From NCBI RefSeq assembly GCF_009724245.1, contig NZ_WNNK01000006.1, positions 62,001 through 126,000 on the forward strand: a stretch of 64,000 nucleotides of DNA, written 5' to 3'. The notes under the pieces are model-generated. The model made no database searches. It was not told the origin of the DNA and was given only the letters and a program-made list of their open reading frames with translations. The stretch's first letter is position 1. Each line of letters begins with the position of its first letter. This document shows positions 46,023 to 54,275 of this stretch, piece after piece. The translations under genes were made by a program, and so were the position numbers. Source of the DNA: Pseudomonas spelaei. GTDB lineage: Bacteria > Pseudomonadota > Gammaproteobacteria > Pseudomonadales > Pseudomonadaceae.

Positions 46023-46049
46023 CCCCGCCAATTTGGCGGGGCTTTTTTT
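46023..46049 (+). terminator. Intrinsic terminator of the aceEF operon
   Basis: Stem CCCCGCC (46023-46029) / GGCGGGG (46035-46041), loop AATTT, then C and T7. A second hairpin without a T-run, CAGGCCTCC/GGAGGCCTG (45958-45985), lies just after the aceF stop. Confidence 0.93.
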
Positions 46050-46073
46050 AGGCTTTTTTAACACCCAAATCTC

Positions 46074-46175
46074 TGTAGCCGCTGCCGAGGCACGAGGCTG
46101 CGATGCGGGCCGCAGGACCGCCAGAGTGGGCCGCTATGCAGCCCATCGCAGCCTCGTGCCTCGGCAGCGGCTACA
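46074..46175. repeat. Long perfect inverted repeat (32-bp arms)
   Basis: TGTAGCCGCTGCCGAGGCAC... (46074-46105) and its exact complement ending ...GTGCCTCGGCAGCGGCTACA (46144-46175) flank 38 bp. It lies in the gap after the aceF terminator. The sequence (GTAGCCGCTGCCGAG...) resembles a second dispersed repeat family of P. fluorescens, distinct from the REP family seen elsewhere in the window. Confidence 0.85.
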
Positions 46176-46347
46176 ACCACCCATCACCCCGGCTGCAGAA
46201 ATCGCCTGCGCGGCCGATAACACACTTATAGCACTTAGCCTTCATCCTCACTTGTCAGCCCGTGCCGCATGATGCAACCTTGCCGCAGGCAACAGTAAAG
46301 AGGGCGTGAGCCCAGCGCCGTGCGCATTTTTCCAAGCGAGTTTCCCC

Positions 46348-49041
46348 ATGAAAAGCCAACCCGATGTCGCCCGAACGGCGGCCGAGGTAGTGACGCAATT
46401 ACCGGTGCCTTCGCGCCTCGGCATGCTGCGTTTCGAACGGCTTAATGAGGCAAGCTGGGCCTTGCTTTATCTCGACCCCAATTGCGAACGCCAGTTCGGT
46501 CTGCCAGCCGTCGAGCTGTGTGCCCTGATCGGTTCGCCTTACGCCAGCCTGATGGAACCCCAGGCCCGCTACCAGTTGCATGATGCGATTCAACAACAAC
46601 TGACTATCAGCCCCCATTACCTGGTGCGCTACACCTTGCACACCCACGACGGCCCGCTGAGCCTGCTGGAGCTGGGTGAGGCCTACAAACAACACAACCG
46701 TCACCTGCTGCGCGGCTACTTGATGGTGGTTGACGGCCTATTCAGCGGAGCAGCACCGCTAGCGCCGGCAGCCGATCTGGAAAACCAGAACAGCCGCTTG
46801 CAGATCGCCCTGGAGCTTAACCAGCGCGCACAACAAGAACAGTTGCTGCACCTGGAACGCGTACGCGCCCAGCAGGAACTGATCCTGGTGCTGGCCCGTC
46901 AGCGCTACAGCACCAACAACTCGCTGCAGGAAGCCGCCGAGCTGATCACCCGCAGTGCCTGCGACATCTATCAGATCGATTGCGCCAGCATCTGGAACCT
47001 GGAAGATCAGCGCCTGGTGCCGATTTCCGCCTACCAGCGCGCCGAGCAGCAACACCATTTGCCAGAACCCATTGATGCCAGCAACTTCCCGGATTACCTG
47101 GAAGCCCTGCATACCAGCCGCGCCATCGACGCCACCAACGCCATGCGCGACCCTCGCACCCGGGAAATGGCCGAAAGCTTGCGAGCCAATAATGTCCACG
47201 CCATGCTCGATGCCAGCATCCGCGTCGATGGCCAGGTGGTCGGCGTGCTGTGCCTGGAACAACGGAACAGCACCCGCGCCTGGCAGTCCGATGAAATCGC
47301 CTTTGCCGGCGAACTGGCCGACCAATTCGCCCAGGTCATCAATAACCACAACCGACGTACCGCCACCAGTGCCCTGCACCTGTTCCAGCGAGCGGTGGAA
47401 CAAAGCGCCAACGCTTTTCTGCTGGTCAATTGCGACGGTGTGGTGGAATACGTCAACCCCAGCTTCACTGCGATCACCCAGTACAGCACCGAGGAAGTCC
47501 ACGGCCACAAACTGTCGGAACTGCCGGCCCTGGAGAATCTCAGCGAACTGTTGTTCGACGCGCCGTCGAGCCTGGCCAAGAGCAACAGCTGGCAAGGCGA
47601 ATTCAAGAGCCGGCGCAAAAACCTCGAACCCTACTGGGGCCAGTTGTCGATCTCCAAGGTCTATGGCGACAACCGCGAGCTGACCCACTACATCGGCATC
47701 TACGAAGACATCACCCAGACCAAGTTGGCCCAGCAACGCATCGAACGCCTGGCCTACACCGATAACCTGACCAACCTGGGTAACCGCCCCGCGTTCATTC
47801 GCAATCTCGATGAGCGCTTTGCCCGAGACAGCGATAGCCCCATCAGCCTGCTGCTGGTGGACATCGACAACTTCAAGCGCATCAACGACAGCCTCGGCCA
47901 CCAGACCGGTGACAAGCTGCTCATCAGCCTGGCCCGACGCCTGCGCAACAGCCTGAGCAGCAGTGGCAGCCTGGCGCGCTTCGCCAGTAACGAGTTCGCG
48001 GTACTGCTGGACGACACCGACCTGGAAACCGGCCAACAAGTCGCCAGCCAACTGCTGATGACGCTCGATAAGCCGATGTTCGTCGACAACCAACTGATCA
48101 GCGTCACCGGCTCCGTGGGACTGGCCTGCGCGCCGCTGCACGGCCGTGACCCGCAAACCCTGATGCGCAACGCAGGCCTGGCGCTGCACAAGGCCAAGGC
48201 CAATGGTAAGCACCAGGTCCAGGTGTTCACCGAAGCGCTGAACGCCGAGGCCAGCTACAAACTGTTTGTCGAGAACAACCTGCGCCGCGCCCTGACCCAG
48301 AATGAGCTGGAGGTGTTCTACCAGCCCAAGCTGTGCCTGCGCAGTGGCCGTTTGCTGGGCATGGAAGCGCTGTTGCGCTGGAACCACCCGGAAAAAGGCA
48401 TGATCCGCCCGGATCAGTTCATCAGCGTGGCCGAAGAAACCGGCCTGATCATCCCCATCGGCAAGTGGATCGCCCGCCAGGCCTGTCGCATGAGCAAACA
48501 ACTGAGCGCCGCCGGCATGGGCAATCTGCAGGTGGCGATCAACTTGTCTCCCAAACAGTTTTCCGACCCGGACCTGGTGGCCTCGATTGCCACCATCCTC
48601 AAGGAAGAGCAACTACCGGCCAACCTGCTGGAGCTGGAGCTGACCGAAGGCCTGCTGCTGGAAGCCACCGAAGACACCCGCCTGCAGTTGGATCAATTGA
48701 AGAGCTTCGGCCTGACCCTGGCCATGGACGACTTCGGCACCGGTTACTCGTCGCTCAGCTACTTGAAAAAATTCCCCATCGACATCATCAAGATCGATCG
48801 CAGCTTTATCCATGAAATCCCGGACAACCAGGACGACATGGAAATCACCTCGGCCGTAATCGCCATGGCCCACAACCTCAAACTCAAGGTGGTCGCCGAG
48901 GGCATCGAGACCGCCGAGCAACTGGCGTTTTTACGCCGGCACCGTTGCGACGTCGGCCAGGGCTACCTGTTCGACCGCCCCATCCCGGGGTCAGAGCTGC
49001 TTGAGAAGCTTAAACGCTACCCGCGCGGGCCAATCGCCTGA
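46348..49041 (+). CDS. dipA: Cyclic-di-GMP phosphodiesterase DipA (PAS-GAF-PAS-GGDEF-EAL)
   Basis: An 897-residue cytosolic signalling protein. The order is an N-terminal PAS-like region (about 20-120), coiled coil (about 145-190), GAF (about 190-345), PAS (about 350-460), GGDEF (about 465-630) and EAL (about 635-890). The GGDEF site is degenerate (ASNEF in 'LARFASNEFAVLL'), so no cyclase activity is expected. The EAL domain keeps 'MEALLRWNHP', 'NLSPKQF', 'ELELTEGLLLE', 'AMDDFGTGYSSLSYLKKFPID' and 'VVAEGIET'. It matches PA5017 (DipA), a phosphodiesterase needed for biofilm dispersion. The start is ATG 46348. Confidence 0.93.
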   Translation: MKSQPDVARTAAEVVTQLPVPSRLGMLRFERLNEASWALLYLDPNCERQFGLPAVELCALIGSPYASLMEPQARYQLHDAIQQQLTISPHYLVRYTLHTHDGPLSLLELGEAYKQHNRHLLRGYLMVVDGLFSGAAPLAPAADLENQNSRLQIALELNQRAQQEQLLHLERVRAQQELILVLARQRYSTNNSLQEAAELITRSACDIYQIDCASIWNLEDQRLVPISAYQRAEQQHHLPEPIDASNFPDYLEALHTSRAIDATNAMRDPRTREMAESLRANNVHAMLDASIRVDGQVVGVLCLEQRNSTRAWQSDEIAFAGELADQFAQVINNHNRRTATSALHLFQRAVEQSANAFLLVNCDGVVEYVNPSFTAITQYSTEEVHGHKLSELPALENLSELLFDAPSSLAKSNSWQGEFKSRRKNLEPYWGQLSISKVYGDNRELTHYIGIYEDITQTKLAQQRIERLAYTDNLTNLGNRPAFIRNLDERFARDSDSPISLLLVDIDNFKRINDSLGHQTGDKLLISLARRLRNSLSSSGSLARFASNEFAVLLDDTDLETGQQVASQLLMTLDKPMFVDNQLISVTGSVGLACAPLHGRDPQTLMRNAGLALHKAKANGKHQVQVFTEALNAEASYKLFVENNLRRALTQNELEVFYQPKLCLRSGRLLGMEALLRWNHPEKGMIRPDQFISVAEETGLIIPIGKWIARQACRMSKQLSAAGMGNLQVAINLSPKQFSDPDLVASIATILKEEQLPANLLELELTEGLLLEATEDTRLQLDQLKSFGLTLAMDDFGTGYSSLSYLKKFPIDIIKIDRSFIHEIPDNQDDMEITSAVIAMAHNLKLKVVAEGIETAEQLAFLRRHRCDVGQGYLFDRPIPGSELLEKLKRYPRGPIA

Positions 49042-49117
49042 CAGCGCTGTAACACTCGGGCACACTGGCTGTCTGAATTCTTACTGTTAACTCAATCTGA
49101 CTGAGAGGACTGTCATC

Positions 49118-49765
49118 ATGGTCTTGCGCTCGGAAATTCTGGTGAACAAAAACGTGCTTCCTACTCAAGAACAAGCTTTGCCCGGCCGTGAAACTCCGAT
49201 GGCCTTGCCCGAAACGCATTCCGTCAATGGCAACCCACTACTGGGCCCGTTCGTCGACAACGTAGAGTTTGCGATCTTCGGCCTGGGTTGTTTCTGGGGC
49301 GCGGAACGCAAATTCTGGCAGCGCGACGGCGTGGTCAGTACGGTCGTCGGCTATGCCGGCGGTTACACGCCAAACCCGACTTATGAAGAAGTCTGCTCGG
49401 GCCTGACCGGCCATAGCGAAGTGGTGCTGGTGGTGTTTGACCAGGACAAGATCAGCTACGAAGAACTGCTGAAAATGTTCTGGGAATTGCACAACCCAAC
49501 CCAGGGTATGCGTCAGGGCAATGACATCGGCAGCCAATATCGTTCGGTGATCTACGCGGTCAAACCTGAGCACCTGGAAGCCGCCAAAGCCAGCGCACAA
49601 GCCTATCAGCAAGAACTGACCAAGGCCGGCCTGGGCACCATCACCACGGAAATCGAAGAGGCCCCGACGGTCTACTTCGCCGAGGCGTATCACCAGCAAT
49701 ACCTGGCGAAGAATCCGCAGGGGTATTGCGGGATTGGCGGGACAGGCGTGAGCTGCCCGATCTGA
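49118..49765 (+). CDS. msrA: Peptide methionine (S)-S-oxide reductase A
   Basis: A 215-residue cytosolic repair enzyme reducing methionine-S-sulfoxide. The catalytic motif GCFWGAER has the nucleophilic Cys at residue 58. The C-terminal '[17 protein letters not shown]' carries the recycling cysteines. An N-terminal extension of about 45 residues is typical of pseudomonad and enteric MsrA. It lies downstream of dipA on the same strand, as in P. aeruginosa (PA5018), with a 76-bp gap. Confidence 0.96.
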   Translation: MVLRSEILVNKNVLPTQEQALPGRETPMALPETHSVNGNPLLGPFVDNVEFAIFGLGCFWGAERKFWQRDGVVSTVVGYAGGYTPNPTYEEVCSGLTGHSEVVLVVFDQDKISYEELLKMFWELHNPTQGMRQGNDIGSQYRSVIYAVKPEHLEAAKASAQAYQQELTKAGLGTITTEIEEAPTVYFAEAYHQQYLAKNPQGYCGIGGTGVSCPI

Positions 49766-49831
49766 CGCCAAAAACATCGCGGGCACGTCGAATCGTCGCA
49801 CCGCCCACTCCCACATGAGACCCCGATCAAA

Positions 49832-49920
49832 TGTGGGAGCGGGCTTGCCCGCGAAGGCGGTGGGTCAGTTGATACACATTTGACTGACACTCCGCTTTCG
49901 CGAGCAAGCCCGCTCCCACA
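49832..49920. repeat. REP doublet (REPIN) between msrA and rlmJ
   Basis: TGTGGGAGCGGGCTTGCCCG... (from 49832) and ...CGAGCAAGCCCGCTCCCACA (to 49920) in inverted orientation, between convergent msrA and rlmJ. Inner arms TCAGTTGA/TGACTGACA pair imperfectly. Confidence 0.88.
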
Positions 49921-49948
49921 GGGGTTCTGCGCTTATGTTTAGACCTGA

Positions 49949-50785
49949 TTATTCAGCAATCAACCAATCCATCTGCCACCCACCCTGGGTCTGCCCAAGC
50001 TGCTTGGACAGCCACGGCAGCAGCTCACGCAACTCCTCCTCCAGGCCCCACGGCGGATTGGCAATCGCCAGACCCGAGCCATTCAGGCTGTTGGGCGTGT
50101 CCAGCGGGTGCACCAGCAACTCTACACGCAGCAACTTTGGCGCACCGGTACCCGCCAGGTCCTGGTAAAAGCGGCGCAACATGCGCTGGTCCTTCACCGG
50201 GTACCAGATAGCGGCCACCGTCTGGCGCATGCGGCTGATAGCTTCCTTGAGCGACGCGGCGCAGCGCTGCATCTCGTCGAGTTTTTCGAACGGCGGATCA
50301 ATCAACATCAGCGCACGCTTTTCCGGCACCGGCAGCAAGGCCCGTGGCACGTGCCAACCTTCGCCCAGGTGCACTTTTACCCGACGGTCGCCTTTCATGT
50401 TGTCCTTGAGCAGCACGCCGTCTTCCGGGTGTTTCTCGTTCAGCAACACACGGTCCTGAGGACGAGTCAGGCGTCGCGCCCACTCAGGCGAGCCCGGGTA
50501 GTAGCGCAATTGGCCATCCGGGTTCATCTCGTGCAGCACGCGCATGTAATCCGCCGTCAGCGGCGGCAGGTCAGTTTGCCCCCACAGCCGGGCGATGCCT
50601 TCCAGGTACTCACCGGTGCGGTTGGCCTGATCACCCTGGAGGTCATACAGACCAATCCCGGCGTGGGTGTCGAGATAGGCAAACGGCTGCTCCTTGCGCG
50701 ACATCAAGGCGATGAGACGGGTCAAGGTCAGGTGTTTGAAGACATCGGCGTGGTTGCCGGCGTGAAAGGCGTGACGATAATTCAT
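49949..50785 (-). CDS. rlmJ: 23S rRNA (adenine-2030-N6)-methyltransferase
   Basis: A 278-residue SAM-dependent methyltransferase (formerly YhiR). The N-terminal signature 'MNYRHAFHAGNHADVFKHLTL' and the catalytic 'LMLIDPPFEK' (DPPF/Y) motif are present. It acts on naked 23S rRNA during ribosome assembly. It lies 33 bp downstream of the DUF4123 gene on the same strand, but functional linkage with the T6SS pair is unlikely; it belongs to the msrA neighbourhood. Confidence 0.94.
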   Translation of the reverse strand: MNYRHAFHAGNHADVFKHLTLTRLIALMSRKEQPFAYLDTHAGIGLYDLQGDQANRTGEYLEGIARLWGQTDLPPLTADYMRVLHEMNPDGQLRYYPGSPEWARRLTRPQDRVLLNEKHPEDGVLLKDNMKGDRRVKVHLGEGWHVPRALLPVPEKRALMLIDPPFEKLDEMQRCAASLKEAISRMRQTVAAIWYPVKDQRMLRRFYQDLAGTGAPKLLRVELLVHPLDTPNSLNGSGLAIANPPWGLEEELRELLPWLSKQLGQTQGGWQMDWLIAE

Positions 50786-50818
50786 GATTGCTCCTGCGCA
50801 GGAGGCGAAGTTTACCTT

Positions 50819-51568
50819 TTACACAGGCAAAGGTGCAGGGTCGCGGTCAGAAGGCTTGCCCAGCTCTGAGCTCAGGTAGGCCGCCAACGCTTGATGGCCT
50901 TCATTTGGCCCGCCCACGAAGTAGGTGACCTTGTGCCTCAAAGTCGTGAGTGCAAATGCACTGTGCAGGTCCGACCGTTGCTCCTCCAGCCATTGCAGCA
51001 GGTTGTCGACAAGCGTAACCGTCGACCGCTCCTCCAGCCGTTTGAGAACCGGCGCAGGCACCTTCCACCATGGGCTTTTGCGCGCGCTCCCCATCACGGC
51101 TCCAGTCACCTCATGAGACTGGCCATTGATCCAGTAGCGCCGAAACACGGGGATAACCTCCCCTGCCTGAGGCCCAAGCGCCTGCAAGACAGGCAGCAGA
51201 CAGGCCCCGTCCCAGAAACGGAAAAATACCGCTTGCCCTTCGGGCAGGAGAACCTTGGTCAGGCTACACAGATGCTCGACAACCGTTTGCAAAGAACAGG
51301 ACGAGACGGCCAGCCAACCCCAATCGTCGCCCTCGCATGCAGCCACCCAGTCGAGAAAGGCGCTATCGATGGCCACTACCGCGGCATAAGGCATTACCTC
51401 TTGCCAGTCCGCATACTCGCTGCCAGCCCAGAGAGGGCTGGGTGAGCCCCCTCCGGCCTGACGCCAGGCCGCCAAGGCCTTACAGTCACTGGCGTTACTC
51501 AGCACTGCATACAACTGCTCGTCGACCTGCAAGGGTTCGCACTCAAGCCACTCATGCAGACAAGTCAT
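50819..51568 (-). CDS. DUF4123 domain protein, T6SS effector adaptor (Tap)-like
   Basis: A 249-residue cytosolic protein of the DUF4123 family, recognisable by 'LYAVLSNASDC', the 'FLDWVAACEGDDWGWLAVSS' block and 'GQAVFFRFWDGACLLPVLQAL' (FRFYDPRV-like). Such adaptors load a cognate effector onto VgrG before type VI firing. It overlaps vgrG by 4 bp (ATGA). No effector or immunity gene follows: rlmJ begins 33 bp downstream. The protein appears complete. Confidence 0.88.
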   Translation of the reverse strand: MTCLHEWLECEPLQVDEQLYAVLSNASDCKALAAWRQAGGGSPSPLWAGSEYADWQEVMPYAAVVAIDSAFLDWVAACEGDDWGWLAVSSCSLQTVVEHLCSLTKVLLPEGQAVFFRFWDGACLLPVLQALGPQAGEVIPVFRRYWINGQSHEVTGAVMGSARKSPWWKVPAPVLKRLEERSTVTLVDNLLQWLEEQRSDLHSAFALTTLRHKVTYFVGGPNEGHQALAAYLSSELGKPSDRDPAPLPV

Positions 51569-53511
51569 AGTAAACCTGCGGCCAACAGCACCCCACGATG
51601 CTGCAAGGGGTTACACACGCCCTCCTTGCAACGCTCGCACTCCTCACAAAATAGTGCGCTGCGCTTGAGGCTGAAAATTTGCGCCGCACTCAACGGCGCC
51701 AATCGTGTTTCCAACCCCACAGGCAGCGAAGTTGAAACCGTCTTGGGCGCACCGCCAATCTGAATAGGCGTGCTGCAAAAAATTCCGGCTCCAGAGATGT
51801 TGATCCACTGCCCACCTGCCTGCAGGGTCACACTGGCGCCGGCCTCCACGACAACCTGCTGCCCGGCGCTGAAGCTGATCTGCGGGCCCGCTTGCAGGGA
51901 ATGGTTGCCACGGATGATGTGTTGTTCCTCGCCTCCCACTTCCACCCGGCGCAAATTGCCCACTTGCACGCGCTGATCGTGCAGCACGTGCTGGGTCCAG
52001 TCGCGCTGGGCCCTGAGGTAGATTTCCTCGGCGTCCTTGCGGTCCTCGATACGCAGCTCGTTATAGCCTCCACCGCCGGGGCTGCTCTGGCTGCGCAAGA
52101 TGCTGCGGGTTTTGTCTGCTGGCAGGTCAAGAGGCACCGGTGTCGCCGTATTGGCCAGGCAGCCGACCACCACGGGCAAGTCGGCATCGCCGTTGACGAA
52201 ACCGACCAAGACCTCCATGCCGACACGCGGAATCATGGCCGCGCCATAGTGTTCGTGGGCCCAACCACTGGTAACACGCAGCCAGCAACTGGAATGCGCG
52301 TTGTATTCCCCAAGGCGGTCCCAGGCCAATTGCACCTTGACCCGCCCGAACTCGTCGCAATGAATTTCACTGTCCGCAGGCCCGGTCACCACGGCGTTCT
52401 GATACCCACAGATCAGCGGGCGGGGTGCTGGCAAAGGCGCTCGAAACACTACATCCCAGGGGGTCGCAACGAAATGATTGCGATAACCCTGCTGAAAAGC
52501 CTCACCGCCCGTTTCGGTAACAGCCTCCTCCAGCGCCTGAGGTTGCTTGCCTTCGTGGATCACCTGAGTCACCAGCCACAAGTCATTCCACTCCTCGCGT
52601 GGATGCCCGCTCAGCGTAAAGAATTGGCCGCTCACCAGCGCCGGCTGATCGCTGCTGCCGTGGGCCTGCCGGTAGTCGCTGCGGTGGCGCTCCAGGGCAC
52701 GCTGTGCCAAGTGTTTGCCGTGAGGACGATCCGTGAAGTGGCCGGGATAGCCATGATCCTCCAGGGACGGCAACTGCTCGCCGAGGACTGCACTTTCCAG
52801 TTGCAGGCCCGGTTTGCGAAAGTCGTAATCCCGCAGGTTCACCCCAGTAGTGCGAGCCTCCAGTCTCACCGTAAAACGCTTGATCGCCGGCGTCTCGGCG
52901 ACCATCCCGGAGCCGGGCGCATAGCCCGTGGGTTGATCAGCCCTGGCGAACACCACCTGATCATCGCCAAACACCAACCGATGGCCGTCTGTGCTGTGCT
53001 GGAAGTGATAGTGAATACCCAGTTCGGCACTCAGCCGCTGGATAAACGCCAGGTCCGTTTCATCGAACTGTACGCAGTACTCACGCTTGGGGTACTCGCC
53101 GCCCAGTCGGAACTCGAACGCATCACCCTGAATCCCCTGCCCTTCCAGCACCAGAGCGATAATCTGCGGGACGCTCTTGTGCTGGAAAATACGTTGATGA
53201 CTGCTGTGTTGCAGATACGCCAGCTGCGGTACCAGGCTGATCTGGTAACGGGTCAAGCGTGCGCCGGAATCGCCTTGGGCGACCCGATAAACCTGACCGT
53301 GAATCCCATGGCCCTGAGCATCAAAACCAAGGAACGCCTGGCGATGAAGCACGCTTTCCAGATCCAGATCAGGCTGCTCGCTGACCAGTTCCAGGTCAAA
53401 CCGGTAAGGCTGGCTGATGGCCTCGGTGCCGCTGAACTCAAGGACCTTGAGTTCACTGGACACACCGTCGAGGGTCAGGGTGAAAGCACTTTGATTGGCA
53501 GGAGCGAACAT
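51565..53511 (-). CDS. vgrG: Type VI secretion spike protein VgrG (TssI)
   Basis: A 648-residue spike. The N-terminal gp27-like region (about 1-370) contains 'REYCVQFDETDLAFIQRLSAELGIHYHF'. The gp5-like OB domain (about 385-460) has 'GPADSEIHCDEFGRVKVQLAWDR' and 'PRVGMEVLVGFVNGDADLPVVVG'. A beta-helix needle follows (about 475-585). The tail beyond residue 600 lacks a known toxin domain but ends with a cysteine cluster C-x2-C-x2-C-x4-C ('FCEECERCKEGVC'). No other T6SS structural genes are in the window, so this is an orphan vgrG module using a machine encoded elsewhere. Confidence 0.94.
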   Translation of the reverse strand: MFAPANQSAFTLTLDGVSSELKVLEFSGTEAISQPYRFDLELVSEQPDLDLESVLHRQAFLGFDAQGHGIHGQVYRVAQGDSGARLTRYQISLVPQLAYLQHSSHQRIFQHKSVPQIIALVLEGQGIQGDAFEFRLGGEYPKREYCVQFDETDLAFIQRLSAELGIHYHFQHSTDGHRLVFGDDQVVFARADQPTGYAPGSGMVAETPAIKRFTVRLEARTTGVNLRDYDFRKPGLQLESAVLGEQLPSLEDHGYPGHFTDRPHGKHLAQRALERHRSDYRQAHGSSDQPALVSGQFFTLSGHPREEWNDLWLVTQVIHEGKQPQALEEAVTETGGEAFQQGYRNHFVATPWDVVFRAPLPAPRPLICGYQNAVVTGPADSEIHCDEFGRVKVQLAWDRLGEYNAHSSCWLRVTSGWAHEHYGAAMIPRVGMEVLVGFVNGDADLPVVVGCLANTATPVPLDLPADKTRSILRSQSSPGGGGYNELRIEDRKDAEEIYLRAQRDWTQHVLHDQRVQVGNLRRVEVGGEEQHIIRGNHSLQAGPQISFSAGQQVVVEAGASVTLQAGGQWINISGAGIFCSTPIQIGGAPKTVSTSLPVGLETRLAPLSAAQIFSLKRSALFCEECERCKEGVCNPLQHRGVLLAAGLL

Positions 53512-53700
53512 CCGGTGTTTCTCTGCAAGTAGTGGGCGACCGATTCTGCACCAGCGCTTTGTCGAGCTGAACGCACCGCAGGCAAATCAGTAAATCCCTA
53601 CGCGACAGGGTCGTTAATCTTCAAACACCCAGCGTCGAACCCACACCCGCACCGTGTTAGCGTAACCGTCATCAATCCCGCCACGAGAATGGAGAACAAC

Positions 53701-54195
53701 ATGGCCAGCCGCTACGCAAAAATCACTCTGACCCTTGCGCTGGCGGCCTTCGCCGCGCTCGTTGCCTTCAACAACATCACCGACTACGGCTCCAACTTCG
53801 CCTTCGTCAAACACGTGCTAAGCATGGACACCCTCTTTCCCGACAACGCCGCCCTGTACCGTTCAATCACCACGCCGTGGCTGTGGCATGCCGCGTATTG
53901 GCTGATTATCGCCGGCGAAACCCTGACCGCTGTGCTCCTGGCACGCGGCGCGTTGGCCTTGTGGCAAGCTCGGCAGGCCACCGCCGGTGAGTTCAACCAG
54001 GCTAAAAAATACGCCATCGTCGGCCTCACCCTCGGTTTCGTGGTGTGGTTCTTCGGCTTCATGGTGATTGGCGGCGAGTGGTTTCTGATGTGGCAATCCC
54101 ACCAGTGGAATGGCCAGGAGGCGGCCTTCAAGTTTTATATGGCGATTCTTGGGGTGCTGATTTTCCTCAACCAATCGGACACTGATCGAGGCTGA
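53701..54195 (+). CDS. DUF2165 family small membrane protein
   Basis: A protein of about 164 residues with four predicted transmembrane helices ('ITLTLALAAFAALVAFNNI', 'WHAAYWLIIAGETLTAVLLA', 'YAIVGLTLGFVVWFFGFMV', 'AFKFYMAILGVLIFL'). It matches the DUF2165 family, for which no function is established. I start at ATG 53701 because GGAG lies 6 nt upstream; ATG 53689 is an alternative. It stands alone, followed by a bidirectional terminator shared with putP. Confidence 0.8.
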   Translation: MASRYAKITLTLALAAFAALVAFNNITDYGSNFAFVKHVLSMDTLFPDNAALYRSITTPWLWHAAYWLIIAGETLTAVLLARGALALWQARQATAGEFNQAKKYAIVGLTLGFVVWFFGFMVIGGEWFLMWQSHQWNGQEAAFKFYMAILGVLIFLNQSDTDRG

Positions 54196-54209
54196 ATCAG
54201 CGCGCAAAA

Positions 54210-54245
54210 AAAACGGCCCGCCATCCAAAGGATGCGGGCCGTTTT
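54210..54245. terminator. Bidirectional terminator between the DUF2165 gene and putP
   Basis: An A-rich 5' flank, AAACGGCCCG-C-CATCC (54211-54226), loop AAA and GGATG-CGGGCCGTTTT (54230-54245), with one bulged base. T-runs are on both strands (the plus-strand A8 at 54206-54213 is T8 on the minus strand), fitting the convergent genes. Confidence 0.85.
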
Positions 54246-54275
54246 CAATTCAACAGGCCATCAAGGCCCCGCTGA

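Noticed and set aside
46759..48612. A 617-codon antisense frame inside dipA
   Set aside because: It is a shadow of the dipA reading frame; the amino-acid composition is unnatural and all GGDEF/EAL evidence is on the plus strand.
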